Source of the DNA: an uncultured Prevotellaceae bacterium
Lineage (GTDB): Bacteria > Bacteroidota > Bacteroidia > Bacteroidales > Bacteroidaceae
Assembly: GCA_947170495.1 (NCBI GenBank)
Contig: CAMVUB010000002.1
Coordinates: forward strand, 75,781-113,957
Length of the DNA: 38,177 nt
Direction: 5' to 3'
In this document: positions 7,502 through 16,510 of the stretch, piece by piece
Layout: the number at the start of each line of letters is the position of its first letter
Numbering within the stretch: position 1 is the stretch's first letter
The notes under the pieces: generated by a model
What the model was told of the DNA's origin: nothing
Database searches by the model: none
Seen by the model: only the letters and a program-made list of their open reading frames with translations
Program-made: the position numbers and the translations under genes

Positions 7502-8920
7502 ATGAAAGCCGTTCTTAGACTCTTTCTTCTACTATTCATCACATGCATGATGTCGTGTCGGCATACCGCTGACACGGCGCATGTCTGTGATGCGCGTAGC
7601 TGCTACGAACAGGCATTGACCGCTTTTGATGATGACAGCGTGACCTGCGGTGAACGCCTGCTGCACGAAGCCATCAGCAAGGCCAACGCGGAGAACGACA
7701 CGCACACGCTCTATCTGGCACAGCTGCGGCTGGCGGAATCGCTGGCGTGGGGTAACAGTCAGGCTGCCCTCGACATGGCAAAGGCTGCCCTTGAGACGTA
7801 TGAGCGGCACCCAGACAGCGAGCGCAACCATATCATCATACTTGATTATATAGGTACGTACGCGAGCCAGTTGGCTTTCAACACCGACGGTAGCTTCGAC
7901 GAAGCCCTTACCTATGTCCGTCGTGCTCACGCTATGGCAGTGAGCGTACAGGACACGTTGGGCACGGAACTCCTGTGCCAGACGCTCACCAGTCTGGCCA
8001 ACATCCATTGGGCAATGGAGGACTTCCCCACGGCATTGCACTATGCCCGCGAGGCGGAAGCCTGCGCGCCCGACGACCTTCTGCTGGGTACGCAACAGGT
8101 GCTGGCGCGCTGTTTGGTGAGTTGCGACTCGCTGGACGCGGCAGAAGTGACCTACCAAAAGATGCAACCTGGCGACGATGTGCAGGCTGCTTATATCGTG
8201 CAGAGCAATCTGGCCAAGCTCGCTCTGCGCCGCAACGACACCGAGGCGGCAGAGGCCACCATCGATGAGGCTTTCCAGCACGCGGAAGATCTCTATTATA
8301 AAGCCTTGCAGCAGAAGGATGACTACTACCAGGCCACCCTGCTTCAGGAGCGCGAGAACGAGCGCCTGCGTTACACTTCGGCGTTGCATCGCCGTATGCT
8401 TTGGGGTGGCCTCGGCGCATTCGTGCTCATCTTTTGTGCCGCGTTTGTGATTATCAAACAGCGTCTGCGCAACACAGCCCTGCGCCGCGAGCAGCAGGAA
8501 CAGCTCCACGTCCAGCAGTTGGCAGCACAAGCCGAACAGCTGCGCCAGCGTGATGCCACCATTGACTTCCTGCAGAGTTTCATCCTCGAACGCTCTGCCG
8601 TCATCCAGAAGCTGGGGATGAGTTCAAAGCGGCACATCGTGCTCACGCCCCACGAATGGCAGGAGGTGGAGCGCACGCTGAACGCCATCGACGGCGACCG
8701 CGTGGCACACCTGCGCAGCCGCTACCCGGCCCTGAAAGATGAGGACGTGCAGCTCTGCATCCTCACACGCCTGCGCCTCTCAAACCGAGCCATCGGCAAC
8801 CTCTACGGTGTCAGCATCTCCGCCGTGCAGCACCGTAAACTCAAACTCAAAAAAGAAGTCTTCGGCGAGAACGACCCCGAGACAACGCTGGAGCAAGTGC
8901 TCGAAACCCTGAATGATTAA
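7502..8920 (+). CDS. Membrane-anchored TPR protein with C-terminal HTH (transcriptional regulator)
   Basis: 472 residues from the ATG 25 nt after the -7 box. The N-terminal signal ends in a lipobox-like MMSC (C19). TPR-like helices fill about 35-275. A single membrane helix lies at about 300-318, a basic coiled coil at 321-350, and a C-terminal region with a LuxR/GerE-like helix-turn-helix at about 413-452 (DEDVQLCILTRLRLSNRAIG...SISAVQHRKLKLKK). This layout occurs in Bacteroidetes regulators with a periplasmic TPR sensor and cytoplasmic DNA-binding domain. The target is unknown. The three-repeat protein starts 18 nt after the stop, so they form an operon. A shared promoter motif suggests it may control the fucosidase gene. 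Lipid anchor and transmembrane helix together are unusual; the cysteine may not be lipidated. Confidence 0.8.
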   Translation: MKAVLRLFLLLFITCMMSCRHTADTAHVCDARSCYEQALTAFDDDSVTCGERLLHEAISKANAENDTHTLYLAQLRLAESLAWGNSQAALDMAKAALETYERHPDSERNHIIILDYIGTYASQLAFNTDGSFDEALTYVRRAHAMAVSVQDTLGTELLCQTLTSLANIHWAMEDFPTALHYAREAEACAPDDLLLGTQQVLARCLVSCDSLDAAEVTYQKMQPGDDVQAAYIVQSNLAKLALRRNDTEAAEATIDEAFQHAEDLYYKALQQKDDYYQATLLQERENERLRYTSALHRRMLWGGLGAFVLIFCAAFVIIKQRLRNTALRREQQEQLHVQQLAAQAEQLRQRDATIDFLQSFILERSAVIQKLGMSSKRHIVLTPHEWQEVERTLNAIDGDRVAHLRSRYPALKDEDVQLCILTRLRLSNRAIGNLYGVSISAVQHRKLKLKKEVFGENDPETTLEQVLETLND

Positions 8921-8938
8921 CGCTTAAAATATACGACT

Positions 8939-11710
8939 ATGAAACGACTGCTTACCATTCTATGCCTGTTGATTCCATCTCTCGGCATCAAGGCCTATCA
9001 TCCCTTTGTCGAGGAGGGGAAAGTGTGGGTTGTTGCTATGAACCTCGGACGTAAGGAGGTCTTCTATACCCAGACGTTTGAACTGAAAGGTGACACACTT
9101 ATCAGCGGTCATGTCTGTAAGAAGATGATGGTGGAGGAGAAGCCCTACTTCCAAAACGATGAGTTTAAACCTATGAATGGCTACCTGATGGCTCTCTACG
9201 AGGAGAATAGGAAGGTCTATTTCTGTCAGGACGGAACCACGGACTTCAAGTTATTGTATGACTTTGGTGCGCAGGAAGGGGAAAGTGTTGTTGTGAACTA
9301 TGCCAATATACCTTTCTATGGCAATCATTCCTCCCAGTATCATTTTATTATGGGTAAGAGAGATGAAACAAAAGAACCTCCCGTTCTGACACTATACGAT
9401 CAAGATGAAGTCAACTATAGCTTTAAGACGTATGGCGTCGAAGAACCTTATGACTCTTATCCTGTCCAATGGATTGAGGGAGTCGGTCACAAAACGTCAC
9501 CGCTGATGAATGGTGGTGCTATAAACCTTGGATGGTATGGTAAAATGATTGACTGCCATGTCGGCGACCGTTATCTGTTATATGATAAAGACGCTATAGA
9601 CTGGATTCAGCAGCTAACAGAACCCAAGGAAGCTGCCTATCATCCTTTCGTAGAACAGGGGAAGCGATGGTGTGTGCATGGATTCAGCATGGGAGGCCAG
9701 CACACGGTTACCGATTACAGTTTTTCAGATGCGCTGGAATATATTAGTCATGATGGCCATGAGTATTTCAAGCTTGTAGCCTGGAGTGATAATAAGTTAA
9801 CAGAAGTCGGCGAACTCCGCGAAGAGAAGCAGCGTGTCTATTTATATGACACTGAAGCTGGTAAGGAATATCTTATCTATGACTTCTCGCTTGACGTTGG
9901 CGACACATTCTATGAAAGTCGAAGTAATCGCACTTTGACCGTCGATAGCATTGGTCAGATGATAGTCAATGGTGGTACGCTGAAGAGACTCTATCTGAAC
10001 GATGATGACGGGATGTTTACGGCAGATTGGGTGGAAGGCATCGGCAGCTTAAATGGTCCTCTGAGGAATATCATTGACGATACACCAAATTCGTGGAGCT
10101 ATCAACTGGCCTATATGTCAGGCTCAAGCTATTGGCCCTTTACCTTTGGCCTACCCTTCAATGGTTGGTGGGGAACAAATATAGTGAAAAAACGTGAATT
10201 GCCGTATGACCCGGACATCGTTAAGGAAGACTGCAAAGACACGCTCACATACGAAATGATTCCAGATCTTGAACACGATAGCTATGCTTTGCATGTAACA
10301 GGAAGCATGTGGATGCAATGTGGCCCTAACAACTACATCTACTGTGTCTCTGAACCGACCGATGACATAAATACAATAAAGCTCACACTGAGAAAAGAGG
10401 GCGTAGAACCTCAGCTTAAAGGCATCGGCCTATACGAAGTAGATTTCCGCTTCCCATACTTCCAAAAGGAAATGACGTATCACATCACAGATGACTTAGG
10501 CGAGCATCCAGTTGCCGTCAGGGGAACGTTTTATCGTCCCTTCATCGAGGAGGGGAAAGTGTGGAAAGTGGGATGGTTCCCAGGGGGTGGCAATACGGCA
10601 CAGAAACTGGATTATTACTATTTCGATGGTGATTCCATTACCATCGGCGGAAAAGTCTGTCTTAAGATGAGATGCCGTCACGAGGCCAATGAGCAATGGG
10701 GTAATCCTGAACCTTGGTCAGAGTATGTAGGCGCATTTTACGAAGAAGGGCGCAAAGTATTCTGTGTCTTCCCCGACAAACAAGATTTCGAGCTTCTTTA
10801 TGACTTCGAGTCCAACATTGGCGACACTATTCAGGTGTATGGGGGAGTCGGAGCAGACCAATATCCCACGGTATCATGTATCATTTCCAAAAGGGAGTAT
10901 ATAAACGATGAACTCTTCAAGGGAGGTGTCACGTATGTTGATGTAGAAGAACCGGAATGGGACAACGAAACCCAGACATTCATCAACAAGTACAATCAAG
11001 ATGATCCTAACCGCTGGCTGGAAGGCGTGGGCTCAGGAACTCCTTTCGCAAATATCATGTTCTCAGGATGGGACGGATTTTATGATGATTTGATGTCTTG
11101 CACCGTCGGCGATGAGATTCTCTACTATAATCCCGATCTCAAGGATGGCGTCACCCAGCCCGATGAGGCTGAGGTGAAGAGGCAGTGGTTGGATTTCACA
11201 CACATCAAGAAGCCGAGGCCGAGGGCACCAGGAAAAGAAAGGCGCGGGATGATTGATGATGAAGGAGGCGATGCAGAGACGCTGACGGGCGAGTACTCCA
11301 TCAAGGATCTGTTCGTCAACTTCAAACCACTCTCGGGGGCTTACATGATAACCGTCATCGATGCCAATGACCAGGAGGTCTATCATAAGGAAGTGCAGAC
11401 CGACAATGTCATCGCCCTCAACACTGCCCTCTCCACCTACGCTCCCGGCACCTATACCCTCACCGTTGAGAACGCCGAAGAGGCTTATACCGCCACCTTC
11501 ATCCTCGACGATGAGACCGCCGTCCACGACCTCCCCTCAGATGCAATGGTAAATAGTAACCCCGTAAATGGTAAATGCTACGACCTCTTCGGTCGCCAGA
11601 TTCCTCATTCGTCATTCTTGAAGGGTCAAGCGAGCAAGCTCGAGCGCGTCACTCGTCATTTACCCAAGGGCATCTATATCCGTGACGGGAAAAAGGTGGT
11701 GGTTAAGTGA
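8939..11710 (+). CDS. Secreted three-repeat protein with sorting-type C-terminus, function unknown
   Basis: 923 residues. A signal peptide (about 1-18) ends at GIKA. Three related units open with YHPFVEEGKVW (20), YHPFVEQGKRW (234) and YRPFIEEGKVW (532). Each continues with a beta-rich stretch containing a YxxLYDF...GD step (LLYDFGAQEG, LIYDFSLDVGD, LLYDFESNIGD) and WIEGVG/WVEGIG/WLEGVG near its end. A non-repeated region spans about 415-525. A DUF3244-like beta domain lies at about 785-857. The tail is KCYDLFGRQI...KGIYIRDGKKVVVK, a T9SS type A-like or Por-secretion tail. A repeat-derived spacer (SSFLKGQASKLERV) splits that tail. I do not recognise an enzyme. It is co-transcribed with the upstream regulator and precedes the fucosidase, which suggests a surface role in glycan use. 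Confidence 0.8.
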   Translation: MKRLLTILCLLIPSLGIKAYHPFVEEGKVWVVAMNLGRKEVFYTQTFELKGDTLISGHVCKKMMVEEKPYFQNDEFKPMNGYLMALYEENRKVYFCQDGTTDFKLLYDFGAQEGESVVVNYANIPFYGNHSSQYHFIMGKRDETKEPPVLTLYDQDEVNYSFKTYGVEEPYDSYPVQWIEGVGHKTSPLMNGGAINLGWYGKMIDCHVGDRYLLYDKDAIDWIQQLTEPKEAAYHPFVEQGKRWCVHGFSMGGQHTVTDYSFSDALEYISHDGHEYFKLVAWSDNKLTEVGELREEKQRVYLYDTEAGKEYLIYDFSLDVGDTFYESRSNRTLTVDSIGQMIVNGGTLKRLYLNDDDGMFTADWVEGIGSLNGPLRNIIDDTPNSWSYQLAYMSGSSYWPFTFGLPFNGWWGTNIVKKRELPYDPDIVKEDCKDTLTYEMIPDLEHDSYALHVTGSMWMQCGPNNYIYCVSEPTDDINTIKLTLRKEGVEPQLKGIGLYEVDFRFPYFQKEMTYHITDDLGEHPVAVRGTFYRPFIEEGKVWKVGWFPGGGNTAQKLDYYYFDGDSITIGGKVCLKMRCRHEANEQWGNPEPWSEYVGAFYEEGRKVFCVFPDKQDFELLYDFESNIGDTIQVYGGVGADQYPTVSCIISKREYINDELFKGGVTYVDVEEPEWDNETQTFINKYNQDDPNRWLEGVGSGTPFANIMFSGWDGFYDDLMSCTVGDEILYYNPDLKDGVTQPDEAEVKRQWLDFTHIKKPRPRAPGKERRGMIDDEGGDAETLTGEYSIKDLFVNFKPLSGAYMITVIDANDQEVYHKEVQTDNVIALNTALSTYAPGTYTLTVENAEEAYTATFILDDETAVHDLPSDAMVNSNPVNGKCYDLFGRQIPHSSFLKGQASKLERVTRHLPKGIYIRDGKKVVVK

Positions 11711-11843
11711 TCTTGGGCTTTTGCACAAAGCATTTTTCTCGTGTGCTTTTCAAGATGGTGATTACTTTCCATGAGGCTGAAGTGGAAAGCGGATTTAAAC
11801 GCCTTAAATCTAACCTGTTATAAATACTTATAGGCCTCTGTTT

Positions 11844-11913
11844 TTTCCATGGAAAGGGCAAATCTTTTCCATGGGATGAGTGATACAACCTATTTGATGA
11901 AGGCGTACCTTTG
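11844..11913 (+). promoter_or_regulatory. Promoter/operator region of the GH95 gene
   Basis: The -7 box TACCTTTG is at 11906-11913. GATACAA at 11882-11888 is 17 bp upstream, as in the 7502 promoter. The palindrome TTTCCATGGAAA is at 11844-11855 and CTTTTCCATGGG at 11864-11875. The rest of the spacer from 11711 shows another TTTCCAT near 11757 but no gene. Confidence 0.55.
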
Positions 11914-11931
11914 CAGCTGATTTCAAAGTCT

Positions 11932-14463
11932 ATGCAAATGGTATGTCTTTTGTTTTTTGATTATGATTCCTTCCTTCACAAATCCTTGACAATCAGATGT
12001 GGTCTGCTGCTTTGTGCCCTGACACTATTAGTTTCACAAGCCAAGGCCGATAGTGTGACGGGAAATGCGGATTATGTACCGTCGAATGACTTGACGTTGT
12101 GGTATCTCCAACCAGCCGAGAGCCATGGCGTGAGCAACGCGTGGATGGACTATTATCTGCCGTTAGGCAATGGACACATCGGTGCAATGGTGGCAGGCGG
12201 TGTGAATGAGGAAACGGTGCAGCTCAACGAGAAGACGCTGTGGACGGGCAGCAGCAAGGTTTTTGGCTATTACCAGAACTTAGGGTATCTTCACCTCAAC
12301 GACCAACAGCCTAAGCCGACAGTCACCAACTATCATTTCTCATTGGACTTGACGAATGCGGTGGCTGAGGCGGCGTGGACGGCTGACGAGGCAGATTACC
12401 ACAGAGAGTATCTGTGCAGCTGGCCGGCGCAGTGTCTGGTCGTGCACATGACGGCGACAGAAGCGTGCCTGAACCAGCGAATATGGATTGAGGGAACGCA
12501 CACGGACGCCACGAGCTACAATAACCAAGTAGCCACGATGACGACTACGCTGCAGACCGTGAGAGCCGCCACGACCATGAAGGTTACAACCGATGATGGC
12601 GCTACCGTGGAGACAGAAGCCGATGGAATCGTCGTCTCTCATGCCCGCGAGATTACCGTAGTACTCACCGTGGCGACGAACTACGACCACACGGTATCGG
12701 GCTATGTGAGCAATAATCCCCTGCCCAAGGACAAAGCCTTGCAGCAGCTCTCGTTGGCCTCGGCCAAAAGCTGGGAACAGTTGCGCCAGGAGCACGAAGA
12801 AGACTACAGCCGCTTGTTCAGTCGGATGACATTGTCGCTGGAGGGTGCAGACGCTGCGATGCCGACGGACGCGTTGATAGCGAAGGGTGAAACCGCCTCG
12901 GAGAGTGAGCGGAAGGCTATGGCGCAGCTGCTCTTCGCCTATGGCCGGTATCTGCTCATCGCTTCGTCGCGCGATGGTGCCGTGCCGGCCAACCTTCAAG
13001 GTATGTGGTGTAACACGAACACTCCTCCATGGCACGGCAGCCTACATACGAACATCAATGTAGAGATGAACTACTGGCCTGCTGAACCGACGAACCTCTC
13101 CGAGATGGCTATGCCGCTGATTGACTGGATCTACACAGGAGCCATGCAACAGTCCTACTGGAAGGCTTTTGCCAAGAAGATGACGGGCATCACAGAGGGA
13201 TGGCTCTGTGCATGTTCCAATAATCCGCTGGGGTACACAGCCGAATGGCAGGCTGAGCAGAACTACTGCGCTGCGCCGGCATGGCTAAGCTGGCACCTGT
13301 GGCAACATTACCTCTATACACAGGACAAGGACTATCTGCGCGAGAAGGCACTGCCCGTGATGCTCAGCTGCGTGGACTTCTGGATGCAGCGGCTCATCCG
13401 TGACCCGCAGGACGACATGTGGGTATGCCCGCAGGAATGGAGTCCCGAACAAGGGCCATTGGACGACGGCACGGCACATACCCAGCAATGCGTTTGGAAC
13501 CTGTTCGACTGCACGCTCAAGGCTGTCGATATCGTTGGATATGAATCCGCAGGACTGACGACGACGAGGCTGCAGGAGATACGCAGTAAATTCCATGAAT
13601 TAGACAAGGGGGTGCATACCGAGGAGTACGATGGGCGCTACGGCACGGTAGCGGATGGCGTAAGCAGCGGTAGCATGCTCCTGCGCGAGTGGAAGCATTT
13701 TCCCTATCATTCGGCTACGGAGCAGAAGCACCGCCACGTGTCGCATCTGATGTGCCTCTATCCTTTTGATATGTTAGAGAACAACCCGTCCTTGTTGGAG
13801 GCTGTGCGAAACAGTATGCTGCTACGCGGTGATAGAAACACGGGCTGGTCGATGGCGTGGAAGCTGTGCCTGTGGGCACGGATGGGCGATAGCGAAAGAG
13901 CGTATGACGTGTTGAAGACAGCACTGAAGCACGCCCGTTCGTACAACGTCAGCACGAGCCCCGCCTACTCGGGCATCTATTATAACCTGCTCTCGGCGCA
14001 TCCTCCTTTTCAGATCGACGGCAACTTCGGCATGACGGCGGGCATCGCAGAGATGCTGGTGCAGAGCCACGGGCAGGCGTTGCGGCTGCTACCTGCCTTG
14101 CCCGAGGCCTGGAAATCGGGAGGACGTGTGCAGGGGATGCGCGCCGAAGGAGGCTTCGAGGTTGACGTAGAATGGGACAGTGAACAGATGCAGGCTACGA
14201 TACACTCGCTGGCAGGACAACCTTGCCGCCTCATAACGAGCGAGGAAGAGCACACGTTTGACACTGCTGCTGGCGAGACTTACACCTTCGTCGTGCCATG
14301 GCACGGGACAGGCATTCCCGCGCCCTCCATCGAAAATAGTAAATCGTCAAATAATAAATGCTACGACCTCTCCGGCCGCCAGATACCTCAATCATCATTC
14401 CTCAATCATCAATTAAAACGTGGTGTCTATATCCGCGACGGAAAAAAGGTGGTGGTTAAGTAA
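11932..14463 (+). CDS. GH95 alpha-L-fucosidase, secreted
   Basis: 843 residues with a signal peptide ending near SQAKA (about residue 40). GH95 inverting fucosidases remove alpha-1,2-linked fucose, as from mucin or milk glycans, though some members act on L-galactose. Family marks: LPLGNGHIGAMVAGGV and LNEKTLWTG in the N-terminal beta domain; the catalytic (alpha/alpha)6 barrel with NIN in LHTNINVEMNYWPAE (N374, N376), E506 in EWSPEQG, and D695 in FQIDGNFG. These match the Asn/Asn/Glu/Asp set of Bifidobacterium AfcA. The loop between the WTG motif and GYLHL looks shorter than usual. The C-terminus YDLSGRQI...GVYIRDGKKVVVK indicates T9SS export. ATG 11938 is an alternative start. Probably regulated with the 7502 gene. 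Confidence 0.92.
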   Translation: MQMVCLLFFDYDSFLHKSLTIRCGLLLCALTLLVSQAKADSVTGNADYVPSNDLTLWYLQPAESHGVSNAWMDYYLPLGNGHIGAMVAGGVNEETVQLNEKTLWTGSSKVFGYYQNLGYLHLNDQQPKPTVTNYHFSLDLTNAVAEAAWTADEADYHREYLCSWPAQCLVVHMTATEACLNQRIWIEGTHTDATSYNNQVATMTTTLQTVRAATTMKVTTDDGATVETEADGIVVSHAREITVVLTVATNYDHTVSGYVSNNPLPKDKALQQLSLASAKSWEQLRQEHEEDYSRLFSRMTLSLEGADAAMPTDALIAKGETASESERKAMAQLLFAYGRYLLIASSRDGAVPANLQGMWCNTNTPPWHGSLHTNINVEMNYWPAEPTNLSEMAMPLIDWIYTGAMQQSYWKAFAKKMTGITEGWLCACSNNPLGYTAEWQAEQNYCAAPAWLSWHLWQHYLYTQDKDYLREKALPVMLSCVDFWMQRLIRDPQDDMWVCPQEWSPEQGPLDDGTAHTQQCVWNLFDCTLKAVDIVGYESAGLTTTRLQEIRSKFHELDKGVHTEEYDGRYGTVADGVSSGSMLLREWKHFPYHSATEQKHRHVSHLMCLYPFDMLENNPSLLEAVRNSMLLRGDRNTGWSMAWKLCLWARMGDSERAYDVLKTALKHARSYNVSTSPAYSGIYYNLLSAHPPFQIDGNFGMTAGIAEMLVQSHGQALRLLPALPEAWKSGGRVQGMRAEGGFEVDVEWDSEQMQATIHSLAGQPCRLITSEEEHTFDTAAGETYTFVVPWHGTGIPAPSIENSKSSNNKCYDLSGRQIPQSSFLNHQLKRGVYIRDGKKVVVK

Positions 14464-14485
14464 CAAAGGACAGAGCCCTGTCCAA

Positions 14486-14521
14486 CCCTCTATAGTGACC
14501 GCGCGCAGACACTATAGAGGG
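14486..14521. repeat. Perfect 12-bp hairpin CCCTCTATAGTG / CACTATAGAGGG
   Basis: A 12-bp perfect stem with a 12-nt loop between the convergent fucosidase and lolE-like genes. There is no T tract on either strand, so it is not a typical terminator. The CTATAG core recalls the 9-bp array in the M28 gene. The remaining 14522-14675 shows no gene. Confidence 0.6.
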
Positions 14522-14675
14522 TAAGGCGAGGAAGTAGTAGTGTCTGCACCCTCCCAGCCGTAGGCGTATGGCGTCTTTTACATATCCTCCATCGATAGGC
14601 CTTTGTACGAGATGTCATACTTCTTTCACTCGTGCGTCTCTCTCAGGAAGGCATCTCTACACGGAAACGAGTACG

Positions 14676-15995
14676 CTAACCAAGGCTGCTGCTAAGTAGG
14701 TCGCGCGTCATCCGGCGGACGGGGAGCCAGACGGCAAGGATGCCGACGGCGAGGACGGTGAGGAAGATGAGGAGGATGTCGGTGGCACGGACGCTGACGG
14801 GATAGACATCGATGATGAAGGAGCCCTCGCTGGCGCCGAGCTTGATGATGCCGAACTGCATCTGCAGCCAGCAGAGGAGGAGTCCGAGGAGGATGCCTAC
14901 GGCAGCGCCGAAGCCGCTGATGAGCCACCCTTCGAGGAGGAAGATGCGTGAGATCTGACGGTTATTGGCGCCGAGAGCGCGGAGCGTGGCGACATCGGCT
15001 TTCTTGTCAATCATCAGCATGGAAAGGGAGCCGATGATATTGAGGGAGGCCACGAGGAGGATGAAGGAGAGGAAGAGGTAGGCGATGAGCTTCTCGACCT
15101 GCATGATGCGGAAGGTGTCCTGCTGCTGTTCGTAGCGGTCCTGCACGAGGAAGCGGTCGCCGAGGAGCGCGCGGAGGTCGTCCTTGGCGCGACGCACGCT
15201 CACGCCGTCCTTCAGGCGCAGCTCCACGGCACTCACCATGCCCTGACGGTCGAAGAGGCGGCGTGCGAAGCTGATGGGGGTGAGGATGTAATGGGCATCG
15301 TAGGCGGGCTGGTTGACGGCGAAGACAACGCCGGGGGAGTAGAGCTCGTCGTGGTTGAAGCTCTTCATGGGATTGGCCATATTGACGCGCTCGCCACGAC
15401 GGGGAGCGTAGATGGGCAGGCCCCCTTCGTAGCGGGTGCCGAGGCCCAGCTGCTGTGCCAGACGGATGCCCATAATACCGTAGTCGAGGACGTCGGCATG
15501 CAGGATGAACTCGCCGTCGCCGTAGAGGATGCCGTCGATGTCGGACAGCTGCCGGAAGTTATCCTCCACACCCTTGACGGTGATGACCCACTGGCGCTCC
15601 TTGCCCACGATGAGCGCCTGGTCCTCCAGCACCTCAGTATAAACGGCGATGCCCTCGTAGGCGCGCAGACGGGCGAGAGCGGGGTCGTCGGCAGCGAGGA
15701 TCTTCCCCTCGGTGAGCGTCACCTTCAGCTCGGGGTCGAAGGCGGTGAAGAAGGAGGCTACAGTATCGCGGAAGCCGTTGAACACGGAGAGCGTAACCAC
15801 CAAGGCCATAGTGGCCAAAGCCACACCACACACCGAGATGGTGGAGATGATATTGATGGTGTGGTGGCTCTTCCGCGAGAAGAGGTAACGGCGGGCGATG
15901 TAGAGGGGAAAGAAAAAGACGGACCCACCCCCCTGCCCCTCCCTTGTATGGAGGGGAGTAGTTACTTTTGAGTGCTGGCTAACACTGGTTCCCAT
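14676..15995 (-). CDS. LolC/LolE-type ABC transporter permease
   Basis: 439 residues of the LolC/LolE-FtsX permease family, which in Gram-negatives extracts lipoproteins from the inner membrane. The natural N-terminus is probably FPLYIARRYLFSRKSHHTIN, followed by a first helix (about 44-70). A large periplasmic MacB-like core follows. Three C-terminal helices start near IAYLFLSFILLVASLNIIG. The motif LSMLMIDKKADVATLRALG is typical of the cytoplasmic coupling loop. About 27 extra residues at the front include TPLHTREGQGGGS, the translation of a palindromic repeat. rbfA lies upstream on the same strand. A LolD ATPase is not in the window. LolE versus LolC cannot be told apart, since Bacteroidetes often have a single LolF-like type. 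Confidence 0.88.
   Translation of the reverse strand: MGTSVSQHSKVTTPLHTREGQGGGSVFFFPLYIARRYLFSRKSHHTINIISTISVCGVALATMALVVTLSVFNGFRDTVASFFTAFDPELKVTLTEGKILAADDPALARLRAYEGIAVYTEVLEDQALIVGKERQWVITVKGVEDNFRQLSDIDGILYGDGEFILHADVLDYGIMGIRLAQQLGLGTRYEGGLPIYAPRRGERVNMANPMKSFNHDELYSPGVVFAVNQPAYDAHYILTPISFARRLFDRQGMVSAVELRLKDGVSVRRAKDDLRALLGDRFLVQDRYEQQQDTFRIMQVEKLIAYLFLSFILLVASLNIIGSLSMLMIDKKADVATLRALGANNRQISRIFLLEGWLISGFGAAVGILLGLLLCWLQMQFGIIKLGASEGSFIIDVYPVSVRATDILLIFLTVLAVGILAVWLPVRRMTRDLLSSSLG
15922..15966. repeat. C/G-rich palindromic repeat translated at the LolE N-terminus
   Basis: GACCCACCCCCCTGCCCCTC, then CCTTGTATGGAGGGGAGTAG and TTACT. It is in frame in the lolE-like gene and inverted to the copy at 16006. 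Confidence 0.88.
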
Positions 15996-16005
15996 GTCTT
16001 GAATG

Positions 16006-16048
16006 GTAATTACTCCCCGCCCTGCAAGGGAGGGGCAGGGGGTGGGTC
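16006..16048. repeat. C/G-rich palindromic repeat after rbfA
   Basis: Begins 2 nt after the rbfA stop codon on the minus strand. It is the inverted partner of the arm in the lolE coding start. Confidence 0.88.
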
Positions 16049-16050
16049 TG

Positions 16051-16386
16051 TTATTGATTAAGAAGCTTATCTATATTCTCGGCATAGTCGAGGCTGTCAT
16101 CGACGAAGAACTTGAGTTCGGGGATGATGCGCAGCTGGTGGCGCGTGCGCTGTCCCAGCTCATAGCGAACCTCGCGGACGTTGGCGTTGATGTTGTCGCA
16201 GATTTCCTGAGCACGTTCGCTGGGGAAGATGCTCAGGTAGCCGCGGCAGACGCTCATATCGGGGCTGATGCGGCAGGCGGTGACGGTGACGATGACACCC
16301 CGCGTGGCCTGTGTCTGGCGCTGGAAGATATCGCTGAGCTCTTTTTGTATAAGGCGTGCGATTTTATTTTGACGAGTTGTTTCCAT
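16051..16386 (-). CDS. rbfA: 30S ribosome-binding factor A
   Basis: 111-residue KH-fold protein needed for late 30S maturation and 16S 5'-end processing. The N-terminus METTRQNKIARLIQKELSDIF, the segment VTVTACRISPDMSVCRGYLSIF and the RHQLRIIPELKFFVDDSLDYAENIDKLL ending are family hallmarks. The length is normal. It lies between sufE and lolE on the minus strand. GTGAAAA-type repeats begin right at its start codon and a palindrome follows its stop. Confidence 0.95.
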   Translation of the reverse strand: METTRQNKIARLIQKELSDIFQRQTQATRGVIVTVTACRISPDMSVCRGYLSIFPSERAQEICDNINANVREVRYELGQRTRHQLRIIPELKFFVDDSLDYAENIDKLLNQ

Positions 16387-16388
16387 TT

Positions 16389-16510
16389 TAAAGTGAAAAG
16401 TGAAAAATGAAAGAGTGAAAAATACAAGCTACCTTTATCTATTAGAAAGTGAACGAGAGGCAAATGAAATGATTATTTTTCATTTTTCATTCATTCACTT
16501 TTCATTCTTC
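16389..16510. repeat. Inverted pair of GTGAAAA arrays between sufE and rbfA
   Basis: The left array (16389-16426, AAGTGAAAAGTGAAAAATG type) begins a few bases upstream of the rbfA ATG. The right array (16474-16510, TTTTTCATTTTTCATTCATT type) includes the sufE stop codon, so the last residues of SufE (NEK) are repeat-encoded. Same geometry as the palindrome pairs. Confidence 0.8.

Noticed and set aside
14486..14521. Terminator between the fucosidase and lolE-like genes
   Set aside because: The stem is perfect but no T run follows on either strand, and the CTATAG core suggests a repeat instead.
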